From assembly GCF_005863245.1 (NCBI RefSeq), contig NZ_VBUT01000006.1, forward strand, positions 310,001-374,000: a stretch of DNA of 64,000 nt. Direction: 5' to 3'. This document shows, in pieces, positions 17,012 to 26,808 of this stretch. Every line of letters begins with the position of its first letter. The first letter of the stretch is position 1. This DNA comes from Nocardia cyriacigeorgica (GTDB taxonomy: Bacteria; Actinomycetota; Actinomycetes; Mycobacteriales; Mycobacteriaceae). The notes under the pieces are model-generated. The model searched no databases. It saw nothing but the letters and a program-made list of their open reading frames with translations, and had not been told where the DNA came from. A program made the translations under genes and the position numbers.

Positions 17012-17482
17012 TTACCGGGGGATCGGAGTCCAATCGAACAGCGTCGCACCCGTCTCGACATCGGTCCCGACTGCCGACGGGTCGACGGAATCGCGCGCCG
17101 AATCCATCACCACAATCGGGCAGAGGGCCGAATATCCGGTGCCGTCGATCTCGGTCGGATCGAACCGCACGATCGGCGTGCCGGCCTCGACGTCAGCGCC
17201 TTCCGCGGCGAGGAGGGCGAATCCGGCACCCCGGAGTTTCACCGTGTCGATCCCCAGGTGCGTGAGCACTCCGGCACCATCGGCGCCGAGGACGACGAAC
17301 GCGTGCGGATGCAGTTTCACGATCCTGCCCGCGATCGGCGCCCGGACGTCGAGAGCGCCGCGATCACGGACGGGGTCGATGGCCACGCCGGAACCGACGA
17401 GCTGACCGGCGAACACCGGATCGGGCACGTCGGCCAGTGCGAGGACCCGCCCGGGAAGTGGCGCCAGGACGGGCACCGTCAC
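17012..17482 (-). CDS. crr: PTS system glucose/GlcNAc-type EIIA component
   Basis: A 156-residue phosphocarrier that receives phosphate from HPr on the His of HLGIDTV and passes it to EIIB. Other EIIA-Glc landmarks are VLAPLPGRV near the N-terminus, GSGVAIDP, APIAGRIVKLHPHAFVV with the second conserved His, and TPIVRFD. The GTG start overlaps the stop of the IIB gene by four bases (GTGA), so the two are translationally coupled. With the IIB and IIC genes it completes a GlcNAc phosphotransferase system. General EI and HPr genes are not in the window. Confidence 0.92.
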   Translation of the reverse strand: MTVPVLAPLPGRVLALADVPDPVFAGQLVGSGVAIDPVRDRGALDVRAPIAGRIVKLHPHAFVVLGADGAGVLTHLGIDTVKLRGAGFALLAAEGADVEAGTPIVRFDPTEIDGTGYSALCPIVVMDSARDSVDPSAVGTDVETGATLFDWTPIPR

Positions 17483-17709
17483 AGCAGGTCCTCGATGTCT
17501 TCGGCCAGTGTGTCGGCCACCGGTCCCACCACGACCTGTACGACCGAACCGGACCTGAGCACACCGTGCGCGCCGGCTGCTTTCAGCGCGGCCTCGTCCA
17601 CCAGGCTGCCGTCCTTCACCTCGGTGCGCAGCCGGGTGATGCAGGCTTCGATCTCGACGATATTGGCGGCGCCGCCGAGGCCGCTGATGATGGCGTCCGC
17701 TGTGGACAT
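17479..17709 (-). CDS. nagF: PTS system GlcNAc/glucose EIIB component
   Basis: A 76-residue stand-alone EIIB domain. The phosphorylated cysteine sits in IVEIEACITRLRTEV, the signature of the glucose/GlcNAc family, and the protein ends ADTLAEDIEDLL. ATG 17709 has GGGAGAAC just upstream. It overlaps the downstream EIIA gene by four bases and is divergent from the EIIC gene. This matches the split IIB and IIC genes of Streptomyces GlcNAc systems rather than one fused IICB protein. Confidence 0.92.
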   Translation of the reverse strand: MSTADAIISGLGGAANIVEIEACITRLRTEVKDGSLVDEAALKAAGAHGVLRSGSVVQVVVGPVADTLAEDIEDLL

Positions 17710-17804
17710 GTGTTCTCCCTCGTTGGCTCTGCCGTGCCGGTGGCCGGTGTTACCTGGATCATATGTTCTGGTTGACATCGGGCCGCTACCTGGCCAAACT
17801 GACA

Positions 17805-17852
17805 ACTGGTTATGACCGGACAGTACCCGTCGGGACGCCGGTCCACACCAGT
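17805..17852. promoter_or_regulatory. Two candidate DasR/NagR (dre) operator sites
   Basis: In the divergent IIB/IIC control region two 16-mers resemble the DasR consensus ACTGGTCTAGACCAGT: ACTGGTTATGACCGGA (17805-17820, 11 of 16 matches) and GCCGGTCCACACCAGT (17837-17852, 12 of 16). Their placement fits repression of both transcripts by the GntR regulator at 16155. Assignment is by eye. Confidence 0.55.
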
Positions 17853-17929
17853 TTCCGCCGGATCCGCGCGTGAGCTCCGGTGGCTCCAGCACGGCGACGC
17901 GCCGCGTTCCGGCGACGAAGAAGGTCGAT

Positions 17930-19390
<1,461 letters not shown>

Positions 19391-19520
19391 TCGTGACCGA
19401 ATCCGCTGCCGGTGCCGAGACTGCTGCCGGCACCCTCGGCGGACCGCAGGTGCCGCGGTCATCGCCGGGAACGTGGCGGCCGTGCTGAGCTCCGGTGGCG
19501 AGGACGGCGACAGCTCACCG

Positions 19521-20708
19521 ATGCTGTTACGCGGAAGGGTCGTCGGCGCAGCCGGTGGCAGCGATATCGCGGACGGCGTCGTCGAACTCGACGGTGCGCG
19601 GATCTCCTGGGTGGGTCCGGCAGCAGAATATCCGGGCCACACCCCGCTACCACCGCCTGGCGACTCGATCCTGTTGCCGGGCCTGATCGACCTGCACTGT
19701 CACGGGGGCGCCGGTGCCGGATTCCCCGATACCGGCACCGCCGGAGCGCGCCGTGCCGTGGCCCACCATCGTGCGCATGGAACCACCGGGCTGCTGGGCA
19801 GTCTGGTGTCTGCCCCGCCGGCGGACCTGCTGCGGCAGGCGGCGGTCCTGGCCGACCTGGTGGAGCGCGGCGAGTTGCTCGGCATCCATCTGGAGGGCCC
19901 GTTCCTCAGCTGGGCCCGGTGCGGCGCACAGGATCCGGCGGCGATCATTCCCGGCGACCCGGAGCTGTTCGAACGGATCTGCCTTGCCGCGCGCGGAACC
20001 GTCCGCTCGATGACCGTCGCTCCGGAAACGGCGAACTTCACCGACCTGCTCGCGGCGATGCGCGAGCACGGTGTGCTGCCCAGCCTCGGGCACACCGATG
20101 CCGACGCGGCCACCACCACGGCCCGCATCGCCGAAGCCGGAGCGCCACTGACCGCCACGCACCTGTTCAACGGCATGCCACCACTGCACCATCGGGCGCC
20201 CGGACCGGTCGCGGCCTGTCTGGCCGCCGCCGGGCGCGGCGAGCTGGTGGTGGAATTGATCGCCGACGGCGTGCATCTGGCCCCCGGCACCGTCGCGATG
20301 GTCTTCGACACGGTCGGCCCCGACCGGATCGCCCTGGTCAGCGATGCGATGGCCGCGGCGGGCATGAGCGACGGCGATTACCGGCTCGGCCCGCTGCGGG
20401 TGCGGGTGGAGCAGGCGGTGGCGCGCGTGGTCACCGCCGACGGCACCGTGGGCCCGATCGCCGGGGGCACCGCCCGGCTGCTCGACGTGCTGCGCCACAC
20501 CGTGATCGAGGCCGGTGTGCCGCTGCCCGATGCCGTCACCGCCGCCACCCGTACCCCGGCGACGGTGCTCGGCCTCGAGCACGAACGCGGTGTTCTCGCA
20601 CCCGGTTACCGGGCCGACGTGATCGTCACCGACCCCACCTTGCGCGTACGCCAGGTCTACCGCGCGGGCGTCGCGGCCGAGACGGAAGGAACCGCATGGA
20701 AATCGTGA
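19521..20708 (+). CDS. nagA: N-acetylglucosamine-6-phosphate deacetylase
   Basis: A metal-dependent amidohydrolase that converts GlcNAc-6-P to GlcN-6-P and acetate. Landmarks in order: LLPGLIDLHCHGG (HxH), LLGIHLEGPFLS (metal Glu), LPSLGHTDAD, LTATHLFNGMPPLHHR (substrate His), LIADGVHLAPG and IALVSDAMAAAGM (catalytic Asp). The length of 395 residues fits the family. The start is uncertain: ATG 19521 (MLLRGRVVG) is adopted, but GTG codons at about 19476 and 19485 in the same frame are possible. The end overlaps nagB by 13 bases, so coupling is likely. Confidence 0.92.
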   Translation: MLLRGRVVGAAGGSDIADGVVELDGARISWVGPAAEYPGHTPLPPPGDSILLPGLIDLHCHGGAGAGFPDTGTAGARRAVAHHRAHGTTGLLGSLVSAPPADLLRQAAVLADLVERGELLGIHLEGPFLSWARCGAQDPAAIIPGDPELFERICLAARGTVRSMTVAPETANFTDLLAAMREHGVLPSLGHTDADAATTTARIAEAGAPLTATHLFNGMPPLHHRAPGPVAACLAAAGRGELVVELIADGVHLAPGTVAMVFDTVGPDRIALVSDAMAAAGMSDGDYRLGPLRVRVEQAVARVVTADGTVGPIAGGTARLLDVLRHTVIEAGVPLPDAVTAATRTPATVLGLEHERGVLAPGYRADVIVTDPTLRVRQVYRAGVAAETEGTAWKS

Positions 20709-21475
20709 TCCGGGACGACGAGCGGCAGGTCGCGCACACCGTGGCCGATATCGTCGAAGGCTATGTGCGCCGCGGTCCGGCGACCCTCGGCCTCGCCACC
20801 GGATCCTCACCGCTGAGCAGTTACCGCGAACTCGCCCGGCGCCATCGCGAACACGGCCTCGACTTCTCCGCGTGCCGGGCGTTCCTGCTCGACGAATACG
20901 TCGGCCTGCCGAAAAGCCATCCGCAGTCCTACTTTTCGGTGATCCGCGCCGAATTCACCGACCATGTGAACCTCGATCCGGCACAGGTGTTCGGCCCCGA
21001 TGGGGAAGCCGCCGATATCGCCGCCGAAGCCCAGCGCTACGACGCCGACATCGCCGCCGCCGGCGGTATCGACGTGCAGCTGCTCGGCATCGGCACCGAC
21101 GGCCACATCGGATTCAACGAGCCCAGCTCCGCACTGACCTCACGCACCCGGGTCAAAACGCTGACCGCCCAGACCCGCCGCGACAACGCACGCTTCTTCG
21201 ACGGCCCGGATTCGGTGCCGCGCCACGTGCTGACCCAGGGCCTGGGCACCATCGGCGAGGCCAGGCATCTGGTACTGATCGCGCTCGGCGCCCGGAAGGC
21301 CGACGCCGTCGCGGCCGCGGTGGAGGGCCCGCTGACCGCGTTCTGCCCGGCCTCGATCGTGCAGTGGCACCGCCACGTCACGGTGGTCGTCGACGAGGCC
21401 GCCGCGAGCGCGCTGCGGCTGGCCGACTACTACCGCTACGCGCTCGCACACAAGCCGGGCTGGCAGAGCTTCTGA
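20696..21475 (+). CDS. nagB: Glucosamine-6-phosphate deaminase
   Basis: A 259-residue cytoplasmic enzyme that converts GlcN-6-P to fructose-6-P and ammonia, feeding amino sugars into glycolysis. Visible motifs are LGLATGSSPLSSYRELAR (phosphate loop), FLLDEYVGL (catalytic Asp) and LLGIGTDGHIGFNEPSS (catalytic His and Glu). It ends HKPGWQSF. GAAGGA precedes the ATG, which lies inside the last codons of nagA. It closes the transporter-deacetylase-deaminase series. Confidence 0.95.
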   Translation: MEIVIRDDERQVAHTVADIVEGYVRRGPATLGLATGSSPLSSYRELARRHREHGLDFSACRAFLLDEYVGLPKSHPQSYFSVIRAEFTDHVNLDPAQVFGPDGEAADIAAEAQRYDADIAAAGGIDVQLLGIGTDGHIGFNEPSSALTSRTRVKTLTAQTRRDNARFFDGPDSVPRHVLTQGLGTIGEARHLVLIALGARKADAVAAAVEGPLTAFCPASIVQWHRHVTVVVDEAAASALRLADYYRYALAHKPGWQSF

Positions 21476-21591
21476 GGAGCTCGCCGCCACCGTCCGGACC
21501 GGAAGTGGCGCGCGCAGCGCGGGCGCGGCACACTCGACGCCGTGAAACGCATGTCATTGGCAGGGCGCGGCCGCGATCGAGGTGATCGGCG

Positions 21592-23214
21592 GTGAACGCG
21601 CTCGCGCGTGGTGAAAACCGCCCGGCGCCGGCGGACCGGATGACGGTGACCGTGAGCTGCTCGACGCCGGTCGACGTCTCGGCGCTGCTGCTCGGCACCG
21701 ACGGCAAGGTCCGCGCCGACGGCGACTTCGTCTTCTTCAACCAGCCCGTCGGTCCCGGCGTGGTCTACCGGCACGGCCGCGGTGCTGGCGACATGGTCGA
21801 TGTGCAGACCAGCGCGCTGCCCGCCGATGTGGACCGCGTCGTCGTCACCGCCAGTCTGGACGGTTCCGGCCCGGCGACCTTCGCGGCCGCCGGTTCGCTG
21901 GTCGCCACCATCGCCTCCGACGCGGGCACCCTCACGTTCCCGGTGTCCGGGTTGACCACCGAATCGGCCGTGGTGTGCGTGGAGATCTATCGCCGCGGCG
22001 GCGGCTGGAAGGTCCGCGCGGTCGGCCAGGGCTATGACAACGGGCTGGCGGGCATCGCGACCGCGTTCGGCGTGAACGTCGACGACGAGCCCGCACCGGC
22101 CCCGGCTCCGCACGCGGGCACGCACTCCAGGACCGACCAGACGATGGTCGCGCCCTCGCGCACTGACCCAACCGTGGTCGCGCAGCCGAGCAGCGGTTAT
22201 CCGCCACCCGCCAACCCGGTATCCGGTCAGTCGGCGGCACCCGGCCACCAGCCCTACCCAGCTGCGCCGCCGTACCCGCCCGCTGCTCCCTACCCGAGTG
22301 GTCAGGCGCCCATCGCGCCGCCGCACCCGCCCGCGCCGCCCTATCCACCCGCGCCGCCCTATCCGCGTGCCCCCGCGCATCCCGGTGAGCCGCAGCCCTA
22401 TTCGGCGCCCGTCCAGCAGCCGCCAGCCGCCCCTCCGGTTCCGTCCACGTTCTCGTCCCAGCAAGGAGCGCTGCCGATGCACAGCGATCTGTTCGATCCG
22501 CGCCACGCCGAGGTTTCCGGTGTCGGCATCCAGAAACAGGGCGGCAAGATGATCAAGGTCGCCGTCAACGGCGAGGTCATGGCGCGGGCCGGATCGATGG
22601 TGGCCTACCAAGGCGAGCTCCAGTTCCAGGCGCTCGGCTCCGGCGGCATCGGACGCGCCATCCAGCAGCGGCTCACCGGCGAAGGCGTACCGCTGATGAA
22701 GGTGTCCGGGCGCGGCGATCTGTTCCTGGCCAACAGCGCCGCCGATGTGCACACCATCGATCTCGACGGCACCGACGGACTCACCATCAACGGCGCCAAC
22801 GTGCTGGCCTTCGACTCGACCCTGACCTACAACATCGGCCGGGTGCAGGGCGCCGCGGGCGTCGCCAGCAATGCCGGGCTGTTCAACTGCGTGTTCACCG
22901 GACGCGGCCGCATCGCCATCACCAGTCACGGCGCGCCGGTGGTGCTCAATGTCGACCAGCCCACCTACGCCGACCCGCAGGCCGCGGTCGCCTGGTCGTC
23001 CAGCCTGCAGACCGGCATCAAACGCAACGACTCGTTCGGTCTCGGCCGGCTCATGGGGCGCAGCACCGGCGAAGGCACCACGCTCGCGTTCTCCGGCCGC
23101 GGATTCGTCATCGTGCAGCCCTCGGAACTGCCGCCGGGCGGGCTGCTCGGCGGCACCGGCGGCGGCCAGGAGGCCGGGCACAGTGGCGGCATGTTCGGTG
23201 GTCTGCTCGGCTAG
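21592..23214 (+). CDS. TerD-AIM24 fusion protein
   Basis: A 540-residue two-domain protein. Residues about 17-160 are a TerD-type domain (DFVFFNQPVGPG, SLDGSG, VCVEIYRRGGGWKVRAVGQGYDNGLAGIA). Residues about 165-290 are a flexible linker very rich in Pro, Ala and Tyr with PPYPPAAPYP-like repeats. Residues 296-535 form an AIM24 beta-helix-like domain (GGKMIKVAVNGEVMARAGSMVAYQG, GDLFLANSAADVHTIDL), ending in a Gly-rich tail. The GTG start has only a weak Shine-Dalgarno. An internal AAGGAG-N8-ATG precedes codon 296 exactly at the AIM24 boundary, so a separate AIM24 product may also be made. The joint function is unknown; TerD links it to stress response. Confidence 0.88.
   Translation: MNALARGENRPAPADRMTVTVSCSTPVDVSALLLGTDGKVRADGDFVFFNQPVGPGVVYRHGRGAGDMVDVQTSALPADVDRVVVTASLDGSGPATFAAAGSLVATIASDAGTLTFPVSGLTTESAVVCVEIYRRGGGWKVRAVGQGYDNGLAGIATAFGVNVDDEPAPAPAPHAGTHSRTDQTMVAPSRTDPTVVAQPSSGYPPPANPVSGQSAAPGHQPYPAAPPYPPAAPYPSGQAPIAPPHPPAPPYPPAPPYPRAPAHPGEPQPYSAPVQQPPAAPPVPSTFSSQQGALPMHSDLFDPRHAEVSGVGIQKQGGKMIKVAVNGEVMARAGSMVAYQGELQFQALGSGGIGRAIQQRLTGEGVPLMKVSGRGDLFLANSAADVHTIDLDGTDGLTINGANVLAFDSTLTYNIGRVQGAAGVASNAGLFNCVFTGRGRIAITSHGAPVVLNVDQPTYADPQAAVAWSSSLQTGIKRNDSFGLGRLMGRSTGEGTTLAFSGRGFVIVQPSELPPGGLLGGTGGGQEAGHSGGMFGGLLG
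22463..22479 (+). promoter_or_regulatory. Internal Shine-Dalgarno and start codon at AIM24 boundary
   Basis: AAGGAG (22463-22468) is followed by eight bases and ATG (22477-22479), encoding MHSDLFDPRHAEVSG. Stand-alone AIM24 proteins start in a similar way. This is a better ribosome site than that of the annotated GTG. Confidence 0.6.
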
Positions 23215-23308
23215 CCGCGCGGTGACACCATGACCTGCGAGGTCATCGCCATCACGCCCGGCGGCGATTAGCGTCGGCGCCGACGGTGATTCGACGATCG
23301 GAGAGATC

Positions 23309-24127
23309 ATGGGCAAGCACGGCGAGCAGCTCGCGGTGACCGAGGGTGTATTGCGGCACGGCATGCCGTATCTGGCGTTCGGCAGTGGGCGGCCGCTGGT
23401 GTTCCTGCGCTGGTTCACCCCCGATCACGCGAACCCGACCGGGTGGATGCGGTCCTCCGAGTTGAAGAAGCTCGCCGGACTGGCCCGCCACTACCGGGTG
23501 TACGCGGTGGGCCGGGCGCCGGGCACACCCGCGGGTACGACCATGGCCGATATCGCCGCCGAGCACGCCGATGCCCTGCGCGCCGAGTTCGGCACGCCGG
23601 TCGACGTCCTCGGTGTGTCCTCCGGCGGTTCGATCGCCTTGCAGCTGGCCGCCGACCATCCCGAGGTGGTGCGCAAGCTGGTCGTGGTGTCGTCGGCCTG
23701 CCGGCTGGATCCGGCCACGCGGATCGGTCAGCGTCGCTATGCCGAGGCGGTGCTGGCGGGCAAGCGCGGACTGCACCATATGGCGATGGTGACTGTCGCC
23801 ATCCCGGTTGGGGCACGGCTGGTGGGCGCGGCGATGTGGCTGCTGGATCCGCTGATGCGGCCGAAGGTGCCCGCCGACACCCACCACTTCCTGATGGCCG
23901 AAGACGGATTCGACGTCACCGATCGGCTGGGCGAGATCACGGCGCCCACCCTGGTGATCGGCGGCGAGCGCGACCCCTCCTACAGTGCCGAGACATTCCG
24001 GCGCACCGCCGACGGCATTCCGGACGGGCGGCTGATCCTCTACCCGCGCACCGGTCATATGGGCGCGGTGACCCATCCGGAGCTCGTCGGCGACGTCGTT
24101 CGATTCCTCGACGATCCACCGGCCTGA
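23309..24127 (+). CDS. Alpha/beta-hydrolase
   Basis: A 272-residue hydrolase. The nucleophile elbow is GVSSGGS (serine near residue 110), the acid lies in LVIGGERDPSYSAETF, and the catalytic His is in PRTGHMGAV near the end. There is an oxyanion-region sequence FGSGRPLVFLRWFTPDH near residues 25-40, where many relatives have HG. Between the strands lies a helical cap (about 140-190) with MVTVAIPVGARLVGAAMW. GGAGAGATC precedes the ATG. The substrate is not evident, and its neighbours give no clear operon. Confidence 0.85.
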   Translation: MGKHGEQLAVTEGVLRHGMPYLAFGSGRPLVFLRWFTPDHANPTGWMRSSELKKLAGLARHYRVYAVGRAPGTPAGTTMADIAAEHADALRAEFGTPVDVLGVSSGGSIALQLAADHPEVVRKLVVVSSACRLDPATRIGQRRYAEAVLAGKRGLHHMAMVTVAIPVGARLVGAAMWLLDPLMRPKVPADTHHFLMAEDGFDVTDRLGEITAPTLVIGGERDPSYSAETFRRTADGIPDGRLILYPRTGHMGAVTHPELVGDVVRFLDDPPA

Positions 24128-24237
24128 CGCTCTACCGGCCGGAACCTGAGAGAACTCATAGCTTCGGCACAGGCTACGACCAGGCGCGAGCGGCATCCTG
24201 AACTGAGCGAACACTCTCGGTGATAGTGAGGTGCACG

Positions 24238-24588
24238 ATGGTCGAGCTCGAGGTCACAGGTACGACGGTGACGGTTCATGTGCTCGGAGCGCATCGCCTG
24301 CTGGCGCTGCGCGAGCAGATCCAGTTCGATCTGGCATCGGTCACCGCCGTAGCTCCCGCCGAAATCGACCGCCGCCCGCCCTGGGTGCGTGCGCCCGGCA
24401 CCTTCTTCCCCGGTGTGATCGCCGCGGGCACCTTCCGCGGCAAGGGCCGCAAGGAGTTCTGGGACACCGCCTTCGACGGTCGCGGCGTCCGCATCGAGCT
24501 CACCGGAGCCGACTTCACCCGCCTGGTGGTCGATGTCGCGAACCCGGACGAGGTCCTGCGCATGCTGACGACAGCGGCGGCCGCCTGA
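24238..24588 (+). CDS. Small conserved hypothetical protein, PH-like fold suspected
   Basis: A 116-residue protein with no signal or membrane segment. It has alternating beta-strand-like segments (VELEVTGTTVTVHVLGAHRLLAL, FDLASVTAVAPAEI), a FFPGVIAAGTFRGKGRKEFWD centre and RGVRIELTGADFTRLVVDVANPDEVLRML at the end. This pattern resembles small bacterial PH-domain proteins. GAGG six bases before ATG 24238 decides the start over the GTG at 24220. A strong terminator follows. Function unknown. Confidence 0.75.
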   Translation: MVELEVTGTTVTVHVLGAHRLLALREQIQFDLASVTAVAPAEIDRRPPWVRAPGTFFPGVIAAGTFRGKGRKEFWDTAFDGRGVRIELTGADFTRLVVDVANPDEVLRMLTTAAAA

Positions 24589-24597
24589 GCACGGTTC

Positions 24598-24633
24598 ACG
24601 CCCGCCGTCCGGCTGGTGCCGGGCGGCGGGCGT
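24598..24633 (+). terminator. Terminator hairpin after the PH-like gene
   Basis: ACGCCCGCCGTCCGGC (24598-24613) pairs with GCCGGGCGGCGGGCGT (24618-24633) around TGGT. This is a 16-bp stem with one G-U pair, ten bases after the stop. Confidence 0.75.
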
Positions 24634-24710
24634 TCGGCGTGCCACAGCCGTCGCCGGTTCTGGTTCGCGATTTCTTCGGCCGTCCCACCCCTTCGTCACC
24701 CTCCACAGAC

Positions 24711-24774
24711 TAACCAAATTTGGTTAATGCCGTAGGCGGCGGTACTCTGGAGCCTGCTAGCCAAATTTGGCTAG
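24711..24774 (+). promoter_or_regulatory. PadR promoter with two perfect palindromic operators
   Basis: TAACCAAATTTGGTTA (24711-24726) and CTAGCCAAATTTGGCTAG (24757-24774) are perfect palindromes sharing the core CCAAATTTGG, with centres 47 bp apart. Between them lie a possible -35 (TTGGTT, 24720-24725) and -10 (TACTCT, 24743-24748) with a 17-bp spacer. The sites bracket the promoter and end 19 bases before the PadR ATG, so autorepression is likely. Confidence 0.75.
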
Positions 24775-24793
24775 TTGCCGTCAGGAGGTGCAC

Positions 24794-25375
24794 ATGAAGC
24801 CCGTTCAGCTGCTGGTCCTGGGTGCGCTGCGCCGGCGGGGCCGCGCGCACGGCTATCAGATTCGCGCGGACCTCGAATCCTGGGGCGCACACGAATGGTC
24901 GACGGCCACGTCGGGTTCGGTGTATCACGCGCTCAAGAGCATGGCGGCCAAGCAGCTGCTGACCGTGCACGAGAGCGCGGCCTCGGAGGCCGGCGGACCG
25001 CCGCGGATCGAATACGAGCTGACCGCCGCCGGGGAGCGCGAGTACTTCACGCTGCTGCGCCGGGCCCTGGCGGACCGCGAGCCCAGCCTGGATGTGCTCG
25101 GCGCCGCCGTCGGCCTGATCGAAGATCTACCCCGCGATGAGGCGCTGGAGATGCTGCGGCGGCGCGCCGCCGTGATGGGTGAGTGGCGCCGCAGCATCAC
25201 CGAACATTTGCCACCGGACACGGATCTGGACAGCTGGGGGCCGGTCGGTGAGGTCATCGCCCTGTGGCTGTCGACCGCCGACGCCGGTGCCGCGTGGACC
25301 CAGCGACTGATCCGGCGACTGGAGAAAGGCGACTTCACTATGGCCGGCGAGACCCCCGCGCAACCGGACCGCTAG
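24794..25375 (+). CDS. PadR-family transcriptional regulator
   Basis: A 193-residue winged-helix regulator. The PadR N-terminal domain covers residues 1-85 (MKPVQLLVLGALRRRGRAHGYQIRADLESW, SVYHALKSMAAKQLLTVHE, EYELTAAGEREY). A C-terminal helical dimerisation part (Vir_C-like) follows, with RRRAAVMGEWRRSI. AGGAGGTG before ATG 24794 makes the start secure. Two perfect palindromes lie directly upstream. The next gene, a VOC protein 36 bp downstream, is probably in the same transcript and may be its target. Confidence 0.9.
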   Translation: MKPVQLLVLGALRRRGRAHGYQIRADLESWGAHEWSTATSGSVYHALKSMAAKQLLTVHESAASEAGGPPRIEYELTAAGEREYFTLLRRALADREPSLDVLGAAVGLIEDLPRDEALEMLRRRAAVMGEWRRSITEHLPPDTDLDSWGPVGEVIALWLSTADAGAAWTQRLIRRLEKGDFTMAGETPAQPDR

Positions 25376-25411
25376 CGGCCCGCGACGATTCCCCTGCGAC
25401 AAGGACACACC

Positions 25412-26137
25412 ATGGCCAATGAGATCACCGTGCCGCTGTTGCCCTGCCGGTCCATCGACGAGATGGCCGAGTTCTACGCCATGCTCGGTTTCACCCGGAC
25501 CTACTATCAGACCCGCCCGAACCCGTACGTGTCACTCGAGCGCGAGGATTTGCGACTGGACTTCTTCGGTATGCCGGACTTCGACCCCGCGGATTCCTAT
25601 GGGACCTGCCTGGTGATCGTGCCCGATACCAGGGAACTCTTCGATGCGTTCGCCGCAGGTATGCGGGCGGTGCACGGCAAACTCCTGGTCTCCGGCATCC
25701 CGCGGATGACCCGGCCGCGCAAACGCAAGAACGCCGACAACCATTCCGGATTCACCGTCATCGATCCCGGCGGGAACTGGATCAGGATCGTCGCGGCCGC
25801 ACCCGAGGCCGAGCGGTCCTCCGGCGGGAAACTGTCGGTGACACTGGCGCGCGCGGTCGTCATGGGTGATTCCCATGGCAAACATGTGCGGGCGGCCCAG
25901 ATCCTCGACGCGGCGCTGGAGCGGGACAAAGCGACCGCGACGGCAGCCGAACTGGTCGAGACCCTGGCCTACCGCGCCGAACTCGCGATCCGCGCCGACG
26001 ACACCGAGGCGGCCGTCGCGGCACTGGCTCGCGCCCGCGAGATCCCGCTCACCGAGGCCGAACGCGCCACACTCACCGAATCGCTGGCCGCACTCGACGA
26101 CATCGAACTCGGCCTGCGTGCCGCGCTGCAACACTGA
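25412..26137 (+). CDS. VOC-family (glyoxalase/bleomycin-resistance-like) protein with helical C-terminal extension
   Basis: A 241-residue protein. Residues 1-130 form a VOC domain (VPLLPCRSIDEMAEFYAMLGFTRTY, YVSLEREDLRLDFFG, SGFTVIDPGGNWIRIV). The C-terminal 100 residues are alpha-helical, with Ala-rich TPR-like segments (VRAAQILDAALERDKATATAAELVETLAYRAEL). Such proteins bind drugs or metal-dependent substrates. It probably forms an operon with the PadR regulator upstream, a common arrangement for a drug-responsive pair, but its ligand cannot be named. Confidence 0.8.
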   Translation: MANEITVPLLPCRSIDEMAEFYAMLGFTRTYYQTRPNPYVSLEREDLRLDFFGMPDFDPADSYGTCLVIVPDTRELFDAFAAGMRAVHGKLLVSGIPRMTRPRKRKNADNHSGFTVIDPGGNWIRIVAAAPEAERSSGGKLSVTLARAVVMGDSHGKHVRAAQILDAALERDKATATAAELVETLAYRAELAIRADDTEAAVAALARAREIPLTEAERATLTESLAALDDIELGLRAALQH

Positions 26138-26198
26138 TCGACGCCGGAACGAATCACCAGCGCCTGCCGGACTGCCGATCGGGCGACGAACGTTTCCG

Positions 26199-26204
26199 TA
26201 GGAT
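26199..26204 (+). promoter_or_regulatory. -10 element of the DUF1992 gene (leaderless)
   Basis: TAGGAT is followed by six bases and the ATG at 26211, with no Shine-Dalgarno in between. Confidence 0.6.
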
Positions 26205-26210
26205 CGGGGC

Positions 26211-26696
26211 ATGACCGAGCGCAAGCCGCCCGATCTGACCTTCGAGTCCTGGATCGACAAACAGGTGCGCGAAGCCGCCGAACGCGGTGAGTTCGAGAAC
26301 CTCGCGGGCGCGGGCAAACCGATTCCCGGCGCGGGCACCGGGGTCGACGAGAACTGGTGGCTGCGTGACGATCTGCGCCGCGAGGGCGTGCGCGCCGACG
26401 GGATGCTGCCGGAATCACTGGTCCTGCGCCGCGATATCGAGCAGATCCGCGAGTCCGTACGGGAACTCGACACCGAACGCGACGTGCGCGCGGCCGTCTC
26501 CGAACTCAATCAGCGGATCGTGCGATGGATACGGGTGCCGACCCCGCCGCATGTGCCGATCGCCCCGGTCGACGCCGATGAGATCCTCGGATACTGGCGA
26601 GCCGAACGCACGCCCCCGCCTCGGCAGCAAGTTCCGCGGGCCGGCACGCCTGCGGCCCGGTCGTCCACACGCCGCTGGTGGCAGCGTCGCCGCTGA
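26211..26696 (+). CDS. DUF1992 (DnaJ-homologue subfamily C member 28-like) protein
   Basis: A 161-residue cytoplasmic protein of the DUF1992 family. The characteristic N-terminal block is ESWIDKQVREAAERGEFENLAGAGKPI, followed by DENWWLRDDLRREGV, LPESLVLRRDIE and ELNQRIVRWIR. The C-terminus is basic (STRRWWQRRR). No J domain is present. The molecular function is not established. The TAGGAT-N6-ATG spacing indicates a leaderless transcript. Confidence 0.88.
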   Translation: MTERKPPDLTFESWIDKQVREAAERGEFENLAGAGKPIPGAGTGVDENWWLRDDLRREGVRADGMLPESLVLRRDIEQIRESVRELDTERDVRAAVSELNQRIVRWIRVPTPPHVPIAPVDADEILGYWRAERTPPPRQQVPRAGTPAARSSTRRWWQRRR

Positions 26697-26808
26697 TAGA
26701 CGCGAACGAGCATGGCTGTTCGCCCGGCCGGGGTCACGACCATGCGTCACCGATGTCGGCGTCGCCGCTGGTCCATCGCCGCGGGTGAACCCAACCGAGC
26801 CGGCTCCC

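Noticed and set aside
17870..17929. Upstream start of nagE adding 20 residues
   Set aside because: The extra residues are hydrophilic and unconserved, and the region contains a candidate operator; ATG 17930 has a purine-rich ribosome site.
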